The position numbers and the translations under genes are program-made. Shown piece by piece: positions 37,131-45,600 of a stretch of DNA of 64,000 bases; position 1 is the stretch's first letter; the number at the start of each line of letters is the position of its first letter. The notes under the pieces are model-generated. The model saw only the letters and a list, made by a program, of their open reading frames with translations, had not been told where the DNA came from and searched no databases. This DNA is from an uncultured bacterium (GTDB lineage Bacteria; Bacillota; Clostridia; Peptostreptococcales; Anaerovoracaceae): NCBI GenBank assembly GCA_905214225.1, contig CAJMLL010000005.1, positions 1-64,000 of the forward strand, in the 5' to 3' direction.

Positions 37131-37411
37131 AAATAAAATCCATCCCTTTATGTACCTGCTCACATACAATTCGTTAAAAAAATATCAGAATGTTCGGGAA
37201 GAAAATGTTCCAGACATCCATCTTCTTGCATATTATTCATGTACAGAAATAGATACTTCTATTTTCTACCCCTATTTTACCATAGGCAAACAAAATAATC
37301 ATGATTATTTTTTGTGTTGATATCAATATCACCAAATTTTCCCTAGTGTCTTACTAGGGAACCTTCTTCATAATATACAAAAATCATTCATATTCCAACG
37401 GTTCAAAAAAA
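37131..37411. other. Intergenic region with two perfect palindromic sites
   Basis: No gene seen. It holds AAAATAATCATGATTATTTT (37292-37311, perfect 20-bp palindrome) and TTCCCTAGT-gtctt-ACTAGGGAA (37339-37361, perfect 9-bp arms). Both lie upstream of the V-ATPase promoter. Neither is followed by a T-tract, so they look like protein binding sites more than terminators. Confidence 0.55.
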
Positions 37412-37448
37412 GGGCGCGGCGAAAAATTTCCTTTTTTCCACTGCACCC
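37412..37448 (-). terminator. Terminator after whiA
   Basis: GGGTGC and GCGCCC with further A/T pairing form a stem; the minus strand then reads seven T residues. It lies 22 bp past the whiA stop. Confidence 0.75.
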
Positions 37449-37469
37449 TTTTTTCATGTATTTTTATGT

Positions 37470-38423
37470 TTATTTTTCAGACATGACTTTTTCTGCCAAA
37501 CTGAGGATTCTTTTCATGCGATTATTGACTCCAGACTTCCCCAGAGGCGGATCGGTCATCTCACCCAGCTGTGTCAGGCTGGCTTCTGGATTGCTTATCC
37601 TCAGATCGGCAAGTTCTTTCAATTTCTCCGACATCCGGTCATACTGCCCCGACTGCTTCAGGCTGCGGATGGCACGGAGCTGTTTTTCCGAGGCATCCAG
37701 GGTCCGGTCTGTATTGGCATTGTCACAGTTTAATATTCTCGTTGTCTGATTGAAGACGGATTTCTGCACGCGGACATTTTCAAAGGCCAGCATCTGGGCG
37801 TGCGCTCCCATCAGCGCCAGCACATCACTGATGTACTGTGAGTTTTTCATATAGACGACCCAGCGGTTTCTGCGCTGCACCACCTTGACCGACAGATCCT
37901 CAAAGGAATTGATCATTTTCTTCAGATCGTTCGCCAGCGTCCTGCTTTCACAGGCAAATTCCAGATGGTAGCTTTTTTCCGGATCGCTGATGCTCCCGGT
38001 TCCCATGAACATGCCCCGCATATAGGCACGCTTGCAGCACTTTTTACGGATCAGCTCCTCATAGATTCCATCACTGATGTAGTTATTTCCTTCCCGCACC
38101 AGAAGGATTCCTGTCTCTCTCAGAATGGACTCGCTGTGGTTTTCCGGGCTGATGGTCAGCATATAGGTATGGCCTTTTTTCAGGGCCTCTGCGCCGCCTA
38201 CTTCCAGTTTCGCATCGATCTGGAAATACTCCCGGATCAGCCGTTTATAGTGTCTTGCGATGGCCGGATTATCTGTGGCGATCACGATGGTGAAGTTTCC
38301 GCCGCCGGTCAGCCTCAGACTTCCGGACACACGAAGAAAGCCGGCGATTTCCGCCAGCTGGTCGCATTTCTTCTCCGGTTCTACTCTTGCGAGTTCATTT
38401 TTTGTCTCTGATGAAAATGACAA
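37470..38423 (-). CDS. whiA: WhiA-family DNA-binding protein
   Basis: A 317-residue protein with an N-terminal LAGLIDADG homing-endonuclease-like fold and a C-terminal helix-turn-helix. In Firmicutes it binds the chromosome and affects cell division and metabolism. Family marks are MSFSSETKNELARVEPEKKC, RGMFMGTGSISDPEKSYHLEF and the end LTQLGEMTDPPLGKSGVNNRMKRI, where the helix-turn-helix lies. The start is TTG. It follows rapZ by 30 bp. In most Firmicutes a yvcK gene stands between these two; here it is absent. Confidence 0.95.
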   Translation of the reverse strand: MSFSSETKNELARVEPEKKCDQLAEIAGFLRVSGSLRLTGGGNFTIVIATDNPAIARHYKRLIREYFQIDAKLEVGGAEALKKGHTYMLTISPENHSESILRETGILLVREGNNYISDGIYEELIRKKCCKRAYMRGMFMGTGSISDPEKSYHLEFACESRTLANDLKKMINSFEDLSVKVVQRRNRWVVYMKNSQYISDVLALMGAHAQMLAFENVRVQKSVFNQTTRILNCDNANTDRTLDASEKQLRAIRSLKQSGQYDRMSEKLKELADLRISNPEASLTQLGEMTDPPLGKSGVNNRMKRILSLAEKVMSEK

Positions 38424-38453
38424 TCCGCTCTCATCCTCCTGTATCTCTACTGC

Positions 38454-39335
38454 TTATTTCTGCATCTCACGATGATGGACAAACACATGGTATCCCTGCT
38501 TGTGGAAGAAGTCCGCTGCTGCATTGGCGACAACGACAGAACGGTGCTGTCCTCCCGTGCAGCCGAAGTATATATTCAGATGATACTTTCCCTCTTTAAT
38601 GTAGCAGGGAATCAGCATGGTCAGCATTTCTTCCACGGAATCAAGGAATTTACCCGTTATCTCCTGCCGCATAACATAGTCTCGGACCTTCCGGTTGTTT
38701 CCGGTAAGTTTCCTCAGCGACTTTACATAATATGGGTTGGGGATAAACCGCACATCAAAAATAAGATCGGCATCCGGCGGAAGTCCGTATTTAAATCCGA
38801 ATGAAGCAATCGAAAGCGCGAACTGGCTCTGCACTTCTTCTCCGGAGCCAAAGCTTCTCTGCATAAGATGCTGAAACTGGGAAACTTTCAGACTGCTGGT
38901 ATCGATGATGACATCGGCATGGCCGCGGAAGGGTTCCAGCATTGCGCGTTCCTTCGCAATTGCCTGGGCAGTGGTCATTCCCTGGGCCAGCGGATGCGTT
39001 CTTCGGGTCTCGCTGAAACGGCGGATCAGTGTGTCATCGGACGCTTCCAGGAATAAAAGCCTGAGGTTAACATCCTGACGCTCGGTGAGATGATGAACCG
39101 CTCCGTTCAGATCCTGGAAAAACTGCTCACTCCTGATATCCACAACAAAAGCAGCCTTCCGGATTTTCTGTTTTCCGCTCATCTGCGCCAGATCCAGGAA
39201 ATTCCGGATCAGAAGCGGCGGCATATTATCAATACAGTACCAGCCCTGATCCTCGAACCAGTCCGCCGCCTGTGTCTTTCCGGCGCCGGACAGGCCTGTA
39301 ATCAGGACAACTTCCATCGGTTTATCCGCAGTCAT
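38454..39335 (-). CDS. rapZ: RapZ/YvcJ nucleotide-binding protein
   Basis: A 293-residue P-loop protein. In E. coli RapZ guides RNase E to the GlmZ sRNA and senses glucosamine-6-phosphate; in Firmicutes YvcJ binds nucleotides and affects cell envelope processes. The Walker A motif GLSGAGKT is near residue 16, and the C-terminal domain has IYFGCTGGQHRSVVVANAAADFF, the conserved sugar-phosphate-binding region. I choose the ATG at 39335 after GGGGTGA, since the GTG three codons upstream overlaps that site. It is part of the murB-PHP-rapZ-whiA series. Confidence 0.95.
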   Translation of the reverse strand: MTADKPMEVVLITGLSGAGKTQAADWFEDQGWYCIDNMPPLLIRNFLDLAQMSGKQKIRKAAFVVDIRSEQFFQDLNGAVHHLTERQDVNLRLLFLEASDDTLIRRFSETRRTHPLAQGMTTAQAIAKERAMLEPFRGHADVIIDTSSLKVSQFQHLMQRSFGSGEEVQSQFALSIASFGFKYGLPPDADLIFDVRFIPNPYYVKSLRKLTGNNRKVRDYVMRQEITGKFLDSVEEMLTMLIPCYIKEGKYHLNIYFGCTGGQHRSVVVANAAADFFHKQGYHVFVHHREMQK

Positions 39336-39403
39336 GACGTTCACCCCTTTTTCTTCATGTGCGCGGTGCCGCGCCGCGTATATCGCATATATGATCTCTG
39401 TTC

Positions 39404-40171
39404 CTATTCCTCAGATACCCGTTCGATGTTCACGATCCGTTCGAACTCCAGCCCGGCATCTGCCGCTCTCTGCAGTCCGTTTTCATAGGATCCGACAGCC
39501 GCCGGTGTATGGGCATCACTGTCAATAATGAACAGGACGTCCTCTTTCATCGCTTCACGGATTTCCTCCACGGTCAGGTGCTGATGACGGGAATTGATCT
39601 CCATTAAGGTTTTGGTTTCCGCACAGGCCTTCGCGACTTCGGTCATGTCCACCGGACCCTTGTCTCCCGGATGGGTCAGAACCTTGATGTCGTTCTCATA
39701 CAGTGCGCGGATGTACATATCTGTGTTGGCAGCCACAAGCCGGCTTCTCCTTGCGCCGGTCGAACTTTGTCCTCCCAGATGGTTCGCCGTGCTGTGGCAG
39801 TGCATCACACCATAGTGATATCCCGCCAGCAGAAAATCAAACTGTCCCTGCTCGTCTTTCTGAAGATCCAGACCGTTGTCGGATTCCATGATGTTGGCTT
39901 CTACGCTGAGGTAGATATCCATGTCCGGGTACAGCTTCTTCTCCCGCTCGATTTCCGCGCGCATCTCCGGGATTTTACTCCTCTTCAGTCCGTACATGTA
40001 GTGTCCCGGACCGTGGTCGGAAATAGCGATGCCCTGCAGTCCCTGCTGACGCGCCGCAACGATGTTCTGGTCGATTGTTCCCTTTCCGTGCGGCATAATC
40101 CAGCCGTGGGAATAGCGGGTGTGTGTGTGCAGATCATAGGTCATCCGGTACTCTGCGATATCGATACTCAC
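39404..40171 (-). CDS. PHP-domain metal-dependent phosphoesterase (YcdX-like)
   Basis: A 255-residue PHP-domain protein. Metal ligands are seen in YDLHTHTRYSHG near the start, ISDHGPGH, EANIME, HPGDKG and DSDAHTP, the full set for a trinuclear zinc-type site as in YcdX. The physiological substrate is unknown; members hydrolyse phosphate esters. The likely start is GTG at 40171, with AAGAAGG 8 bp before it, one base after the murB stop. The longer ATG frame would overlap murB by 44 bp without a ribosome binding site. This gene is commonly found beside murB and rapZ in Clostridia. Confidence 0.85.
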   Translation of the reverse strand: MSIDIAEYRMTYDLHTHTRYSHGWIMPHGKGTIDQNIVAARQQGLQGIAISDHGPGHYMYGLKRSKIPEMRAEIEREKKLYPDMDIYLSVEANIMESDNGLDLQKDEQGQFDFLLAGYHYGVMHCHSTANHLGGQSSTGARRSRLVAANTDMYIRALYENDIKVLTHPGDKGPVDMTEVAKACAETKTLMEINSRHQHLTVEEIREAMKEDVLFIIDSDAHTPAAVGSYENGLQRAADAGLEFERIVNIERVSEE

Positions 40172-40172
40172 C

Positions 40173-41069
40173 TTATCTGCCTTCTTTCTCATTCTTTTCA
40201 GCCGGGCCGCCGACAATCCGGACTTCCGGCTCCATCTCTACGCCGAAACGGTCTTTTACCGTATTCTGCACCAGATGCATCAGTTTCAGAATGTCATCGG
40301 CCGTCGCTCCGCCGCGGTTGATCATGAAACCGCTGTGCTTGGCGCTGATCTGCGCACCGCCGACCGATGCCCCTTTCAGGCCCGCGTCCTGAATCAGCTT
40401 GCCCGCGAAATATCCCTCCGGACGCTTGAAAAAGCTTCCTGCACTCGGATACTGCAGCGGCTGTTTGCTGTTTCTCTTCTGCATGAACTCCTGCATGGCG
40501 CTCAGAATGTCTGCGCGGTCAGCCGTGGTCAGCTTCAGCGTGACGGATACGACCACTTCCCCGGTCTTCTGAATGCGGCTCATCCGGTAGCCCAGCTGAA
40601 GGTCCTCATTGCTCAGGGTGCAGATTTCCTGTCCGTCGGCACTGACGACCTGCGCCGATTCGATCAGCTGCTTCATCTCACCGCCATAAGCGCCGGCATT
40701 CATGAAGACCGCTCCGCCGATACTTCCCGGAATACCGGAAATCGGCTCCATCCCGGAAAGTCCGTGCTCCATGGCCTCATGAGCAGCAGCGGAAATCAGC
40801 GCTGCGCTCCCGCAGATCAGCCGCTCGCCGTCTACTTTTATGGAAGAGAAAGCATCGCCCAGATGAATCACCGTTCCGTGATAGCCTTCATCTCTGAAAA
40901 TCGTGTTGCTTCCATTTCCCAGAAGCAGATATTCCTCTCCGCTGCGCTGCAGCTTCTGCAGGATCTCCTGCAGCTCCTCCGTGGATTCTGGCACAGCCAT
41001 TGTATCCGCACAGCCTCCCGCACGGAAAGATGTATATTCTCTCATGTCCACATCGTGCATGATCTTCAT
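40173..41069 (-). CDS. murB: UDP-N-acetylenolpyruvoylglucosamine reductase
   Basis: A 298-residue FAD enzyme that reduces UDP-GlcNAc-enolpyruvate to UDP-MurNAc with NADPH in peptidoglycan synthesis. It has the FAD domain (YTSFRAGGCADTMAVPES, LLGNGSNTIFRDEGY, GMEPISGIPGSIGGAVFMNAGAYG) and the catalytic YRMSRIQ and SAGSFFKRPEGYFAGKLIQDAGLKG segments of type II MurB. The ATG overlaps the stop of the upstream permease gene as ATGA, and the PHP gene follows directly. Confidence 0.96.
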   Translation of the reverse strand: MKIMHDVDMREYTSFRAGGCADTMAVPESTEELQEILQKLQRSGEEYLLLGNGSNTIFRDEGYHGTVIHLGDAFSSIKVDGERLICGSAALISAAAHEAMEHGLSGMEPISGIPGSIGGAVFMNAGAYGGEMKQLIESAQVVSADGQEICTLSNEDLQLGYRMSRIQKTGEVVVSVTLKLTTADRADILSAMQEFMQKRNSKQPLQYPSAGSFFKRPEGYFAGKLIQDAGLKGASVGGAQISAKHSGFMINRGGATADDILKLMHLVQNTVKDRFGVEMEPEVRIVGGPAEKNEKEGR

Positions 41070-42319
41070 TTCAATATATCCTTTCTGTCTGCATCGTATA
41101 CGTTGAAATCGATATACTCGTCAGTTTTCTCCTTATATCCCCTGAAACGCAGGCGTTTCCCTGTATTCCGGTCAAAATAGTAGGTGATGATGGCAAATGT
41201 CGGAACACCGAGCACCATGCCCGCAACGCCGAACAGCCCGCCGCCGACAATGATCGCGAACATGACCCAGAAACTTGCCAGTCCGGTAGAATCACCCAGG
41301 ATCTTCGGTCCCAGAATGTTTCCGTCGAACTGCTGCAGGCAGAGAATCATGATCAGGAAGTACAGCGCCTTCAGCGGACTGATCACACAGATCAGAATAG
41401 CTGAAGGAATCGCGCCGATAAACGGCCCGAAGAACGGAATAATATTCGTCACGCCGACAATCGTGCTGATCAGCGCCGTGTACGGCAGATGCAGAATCAC
41501 CATCAGAATGTAGCAGAGGATGCCGATAATGATGGAATCAATGATTTTACCATTGATAAATCCGCCGAATGTCCGGTTGCAGAAACTCCCGAAATTCATG
41601 ATTTCCTCAGAATGTGCGCGGCTGAAATGAGAAAGAATGAAGCGCTTCATATTGGCCTTCAGCTTCTCTTTTCCGTTCAGCAGATAGACGCTGACAATGA
41701 CCGCCACCAGAATGTTCAGGAACAGCTTTGCCGTCGCCACAATGCCCTCCGTAAGCCGGACCGCGATACTCCCGCTTCCCGGGATCAGCTTCTTCATCGC
41801 AAACGCCATCAGACCGTCGATCGCCTTGCGGATAAACCCGTCAATCGACCCGATGATCTCCGGATGCCCGGCCTTTCTGGCCAGGTAGGCAATTCCTCTG
41901 GTGAGATCGTCCATACGCCCCGGCAGGATCTTCACGATCGCGACCACACTCTTGATCAGCTGCGGAACGATCAGAGCAATCGCCGCCGCCATCACCGCAA
42001 ACAGCACGATCAGCGCCACTACACTTCCGATGAAGCGGGAGAATGTCAGCGCCCTTCTCTTGATGCGTGAGAACCCCAGCATCTTCCAGTTCTGCGCGTG
42101 CCGGTAGAAGAAGCGGACGGTCACGTTATAGATCGGACAAAGAAGATACGCAAGAATCGCTCCGAGTATAAACGGGAACAGAATTCCGTTCAATGCCTTC
42201 AGCCCGGCCATCACCTTACTGAAATCCTTGATAAAGAAATAAAAAAGCAGAACTCCGCTTCCGCCAAGGAACAGGTTCAGTCCCAGCCGAAATGTTTTAT
42301 CCTGTAATTTATCTTTCAC
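41066..42319 (-). CDS. AI-2E family transporter (PerM/YdiK-like)
   Basis: A 417-residue membrane protein with about eight helices: a pair at the N-terminus, a soluble-like central region (about 150-200) and a C-terminal bundle with the family signature FGPFIGAIPSAILI and QFDGNILGPKILGDSTGL. The family includes the proposed AI-2 exporter TqsA and Na+/H+ antiporters, so the substrate is open. The start is probably the GTG at 42319, with GGAGG 8 bp before it; the longer ATG reading has no site. Its stop overlaps the murB start, making it the first gene of that operon. Confidence 0.87.
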   Translation of the reverse strand: MKDKLQDKTFRLGLNLFLGGSGVLLFYFFIKDFSKVMAGLKALNGILFPFILGAILAYLLCPIYNVTVRFFYRHAQNWKMLGFSRIKRRALTFSRFIGSVVALIVLFAVMAAAIALIVPQLIKSVVAIVKILPGRMDDLTRGIAYLARKAGHPEIIGSIDGFIRKAIDGLMAFAMKKLIPGSGSIAVRLTEGIVATAKLFLNILVAVIVSVYLLNGKEKLKANMKRFILSHFSRAHSEEIMNFGSFCNRTFGGFINGKIIDSIIIGILCYILMVILHLPYTALISTIVGVTNIIPFFGPFIGAIPSAILICVISPLKALYFLIMILCLQQFDGNILGPKILGDSTGLASFWVMFAIIVGGGLFGVAGMVLGVPTFAIITYYFDRNTGKRLRFRGYKEKTDEYIDFNVYDADRKDILK

Positions 42320-42542
42320 CTTTCTTTCCTCCATGAAACACATACTTCTTTTTATGATACCACAATCCGACCGGAGCATACAATCAGCCGCAGCGGAAGA
42401 CATCCCAAAAGAAGCATCCAAATGTGATACAATGATAACAGTAAAAGCAGAAAAAATCTAATACAAACGATAAACATACGATAAATATGCAGCAGCATTG
42501 ATTTTGAAAAGAATATTTTACAGAAAGGCAGCAGATTCAGCG

Positions 42543-43130
42543 ATGAGAATATTAGTATTCAGTGATACACACGGCAGAATCAACCGTGCAGAAGAAATTT
42601 TTAACATTGTATCCGCAGAGGAAGCCGTCACCATGATCTTCCACTGCGGCGACTACCAGAGGGACGCCGATTCCCTGGCCCAGGACCTGAAAGTCCCGGT
42701 CATCAGCGTCCCGGGCAACTGCGACGGCAGCATCAGGCGTGACTTCCAGATCGCAACCCTTCCCTCCGGGAAGGTCATGATCATCCACGGCCACACAGAA
42801 GGCGTGGACTGGGACTACGGGCGCATCAGCCTCCTGGCAGAAGAACACGGCTGCAATGCCGTCTGCTTCGGCCACACCCACATTCCGGTCAATGATGACA
42901 CTGGCCGGGTTTATCTGGTCAACCCGGGAAGCCTGACCAACCCGAGAGGCGGAAGCCGCCGCTCCTGCGCCCTCCTGACCTCGGAGCCGGGAAATTTCGA
43001 CGCAGAAATTCTCTATTATGACGACCTGACCGGAAAAGCGCACGATCCGTCCGCATCCGGCTCCGGAAAGCATGGAAAACGCCGCGGGGGATTCCTGAAA
43101 AAAATCATGAATTACAGCGACGGCCAGTAA
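42543..43130 (+). CDS. YfcE/MJ0936-type phosphodiesterase
   Basis: A 195-residue calcineurin-like phosphoesterase. Metal-binding motifs are DTHGR (residues 8-12), HCGDYQRD, PGNCDG, IHGHTEG and FGHTHIP, the full set for the family. These enzymes hydrolyse phosphodiesters such as cyclic nucleotides or NDP-sugars; the substrate is unknown. An ORF start 15 codons upstream is less likely because MRILVFSDTHG is the usual N-terminus, although no good ribosome binding site is seen. It is divergent from the AI-2E gene. Confidence 0.88.
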   Translation: MRILVFSDTHGRINRAEEIFNIVSAEEAVTMIFHCGDYQRDADSLAQDLKVPVISVPGNCDGSIRRDFQIATLPSGKVMIIHGHTEGVDWDYGRISLLAEEHGCNAVCFGHTHIPVNDDTGRVYLVNPGSLTNPRGGSRRSCALLTSEPGNFDAEILYYDDLTGKAHDPSASGSGKHGKRRGGFLKKIMNYSDGQ

Positions 43131-43220
43131 CGGCCGCCAGAGGATTGATTCACACGATCCGGATGCAGACAAAAAGACCGCTGCAGGCTCAGGCAGGCAG
43201 CGGTTTTTCTTGTGTTTCTG

Positions 43221-44375
43221 TTAGTTTTCCGGCGCACAGGCGATATTTTCCGCCATCTGCGCGGCCCTCTCCCGGATGCCCGGACATTCCAGGATGCTCT
43301 TCGGGTCGTTGGCCGTTTCCAGCATGCAGAAATGCGGCGGAAGAATAAAATTCTTATTGCAGTTCATGGCTCCCATAACCTGTTCAGCGACGATGTCGCC
43401 GCCGCTGTATCCGGAAACCACCAGGGCGTAGACCTTTTTCTCCGAAAAGTCATATGCGCTGTAAAGCGCTGTCAGCCGGTTGAAGAAGGCGGCAATGTTC
43501 GCACTTACAGAGTCGTTATAGTTCGGGCAGACCAGCATGATGCTGTTACATTTCAGAAGAGCCGGATAAACCTGCTCCACCATGACACCGCCGTAAAAAC
43601 AGTCCGCCTTTTCACCGAAATGGCGGCAGGCTTCATAACTGCAGCCTCTGCAGTCGACAACGGCGCCATTCCGCAGAGAAATATCATGGGTCCTGACAGC
43701 AGGATTCTTCCGCGTCATCTCCTCTTTAATCATTTCCCAAAGGAGCAGGGTGTTCGAGGTCTTTCTGCTGCTGGCGTGAATCATCAGCACATCCGGCGCC
43801 TCCACTTCAGGCAGCCGGAAATCCTTCAGCTTCTGCACAAGAAATCTGGCGCCTCTCCGGAAGGCCTCCGGGATATCCACCTCCATCCGGTGCGCCATCG
43901 TCCTCCAGTTATACAGGGAACCGGTTCCCTCGCAGAGTGGTTTCCCCGGAAAGGCACATCCCGCGTCATTGGCGGCAAAAATAATGTCCCGTCCGGTCCT
44001 TTTGGTAAACAGTTCGCTTTCTCCGCAGATGAATACCGCACCGCTCCATCCGTCCATCAGATGCGGATGGGCATGCAGAAATCCATTTAATTCCAGCACC
44101 TGCATATTCCACCCAGACATAGGAAGTTCCGCGGCAAACAGAACCTTCAGCTCTCCCCTGCAGCCTTCCGCCTGCTCCTCATTTTTCTCCGCATCTGCTT
44201 CCTGCTCTTTCGCCAGGGAGGTTCCCTCCCTCTTCATCAGAAAATCCATAAACGATCTCCCGTTTCTGAATTCCCGGTATTCTTCCTCCTGAAGCGCATA
44301 ATCCAGCGTCTCCTGATACCGTTTCCGCAGTGCTCTGGACCCGTCCAGACTTTCCAGACGAATAACCGCCAGCAT
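43221..44375 (-). CDS. Flavodoxin-fold NAD(P)H-dependent oxidoreductase-like protein
   Basis: A 384-residue protein with two parts. Residues 1-190 are of no family I recognise (DPSRALRKRYQETLDYALQ-like helical start, FICGESELFTKRTGRDI). Residues about 195-384 form a flavodoxin-like FMN reductase domain: DVLMIHASSRKTSNTLLLWEMI is the phosphate loop, and MLVCPNYNDSVSANIAAFFNRLTALY is the isoalloxazine loop region. A CRGCSYEAC motif suggests a redox-active cysteine pair, as in iron-sulfur flavoproteins. AAGGAGAGG sets the start at 44375. It is the last gene in a series with a giant NMNAT-like fusion and an MDH-like protein. Confidence 0.72.
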   Translation of the reverse strand: MLAVIRLESLDGSRALRKRYQETLDYALQEEEYREFRNGRSFMDFLMKREGTSLAKEQEADAEKNEEQAEGCRGELKVLFAAELPMSGWNMQVLELNGFLHAHPHLMDGWSGAVFICGESELFTKRTGRDIIFAANDAGCAFPGKPLCEGTGSLYNWRTMAHRMEVDIPEAFRRGARFLVQKLKDFRLPEVEAPDVLMIHASSRKTSNTLLLWEMIKEEMTRKNPAVRTHDISLRNGAVVDCRGCSYEACRHFGEKADCFYGGVMVEQVYPALLKCNSIMLVCPNYNDSVSANIAAFFNRLTALYSAYDFSEKKVYALVVSGYSGGDIVAEQVMGAMNCNKNFILPPHFCMLETANDPKSILECPGIRERAAQMAENIACAPEN

Positions 44376-44497
44376 TCTTTCCCTCTCCTTTCTGCCACTT
44401 TTCTCTGCCGCGCAGACCGGAGGAAGCCCGGGCGTCTTTCCCAAAGCTCTGCGGTCTGTCTGCCGATAAAAGCAGCTCCGTTCTTTCCTGATTCTTT

Positions 44498-45598
44498 CTA
44501 TCTCTGCTGATTCTCCCGCAGCAGCGCAAGCCCCATATACGCGTTCTTCAGCCTGCTGTACAGTGCCTCCGGAACTTCCGGATCATCGATCTGCCATTCT
44601 GCGCCCTTCCGGAGACGGTTTTTCACCCCGAAGTAGGCGCCCTTTTCCCGGTTTCCGATATACACAGAACCGTAATGCCAGCGGCCCCGCACCGTCAGCA
44701 GGATCGACAGAGCCGCAGAAGAAAAGGCCGGCGCCAGAAAGGGCTTGAAGCCCAGGTCTCTGACTTCCAGATTGGCGTGAGCCGCCTTTTCCGTCAGCGC
44801 CCGGGACACCTCATCGTCGTAATCTTCCAGACTGTCCGCCAGCACCAGATCCTCTCCATGGGGTCCGTAAGCACGCCCCTCTGTCAGATAGCGCGCCCAG
44901 GCCGGATTTCTCTCCGCAAAATACATGCCTCTGGCATTCATGACGCCCAGGCCGTATCCCTGAATCTGCCCCGGCCGCAGATGCGACGCCTCCAGAAAGG
45001 CCCCGCAGAGCGGATCCACCGGATCTGAAACGACACAGACCAGGCCCTGATAATCCGCCTGATCCGCCAGGCCGGCAAAATGCCGGATCAGTCCCCGGTT
45101 CGCCTCCATCTGCGCCATCCGTACATCGCCTTTCTGCGATATGTCCGGAACGCCCCTGCTTGCACAGAAAATGAACACATCGCCGTTAAACAGCTCCTCT
45201 TCAGAGACCACGCGGATCTCCGGCATCTCCGGGGCGGTCCAGGCCGGAAGCCCGGCTTCCGGATCCCCTTCATCTTCAGAGAAAGGCCAGCGGATCTGAT
45301 TGACCTCGATTTCAAGTCTTTCGGTCTGTTTCTCATTCAGGTCGCAGATGCCGATCTCTGAGAAAACATCTCCCCCCAGAAGGCGCAGACCGAGGAGAAG
45401 ATTCGTTCCCACATCGCCTAACGCCAATATGCGTGCCTTCCGTCTTTCCGGCGGGTACAGACCTTTCTCCGCCCAGGAAGGTCCCGCAGAGCCTTCCGCC
45501 CGAACGCCGATTTCCTCCGCCAGACGGCGCACGCAGAGAGGCAGCTCCCCTCCGCGGCCGCCGGCAGATCTATGCTCTTGCTCCTTAATTTTTGTCAT
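44498..45598 (-). CDS. Divergent lactate/malate dehydrogenase-like NAD-binding protein
   Basis: A 366-residue protein with the fold of lactate and malate dehydrogenases. ARILALGDVGTNLLLGLRLLG (about residue 54) is the NAD-binding loop with D at the end of strand two (EIGICDLNEKQTERLEIEVNQI). VVSDPVDPLCGAF matches the VVSNPVD motif, YGLGVMNARGMYF matches the region of the substrate arginine, and GPHGEDLVL contains the catalytic histidine position. Overall similarity to true LDH or MDH is low, so substrate is not assigned. GGGAGAGTAAGG lies over the end of the upstream gene. A role with the fusion protein upstream is suggested only by operon position. Confidence 0.72.
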   Translation of the reverse strand: MTKIKEQEHRSAGGRGGELPLCVRRLAEEIGVRAEGSAGPSWAEKGLYPPERRKARILALGDVGTNLLLGLRLLGGDVFSEIGICDLNEKQTERLEIEVNQIRWPFSEDEGDPEAGLPAWTAPEMPEIRVVSEEELFNGDVFIFCASRGVPDISQKGDVRMAQMEANRGLIRHFAGLADQADYQGLVCVVSDPVDPLCGAFLEASHLRPGQIQGYGLGVMNARGMYFAERNPAWARYLTEGRAYGPHGEDLVLADSLEDYDDEVSRALTEKAAHANLEVRDLGFKPFLAPAFSSAALSILLTVRGRWHYGSVYIGNREKGAYFGVKNRLRKGAEWQIDDPEVPEALYSRLKNAYMGLALLRENQQR

Positions 45599-45600
45599 CC

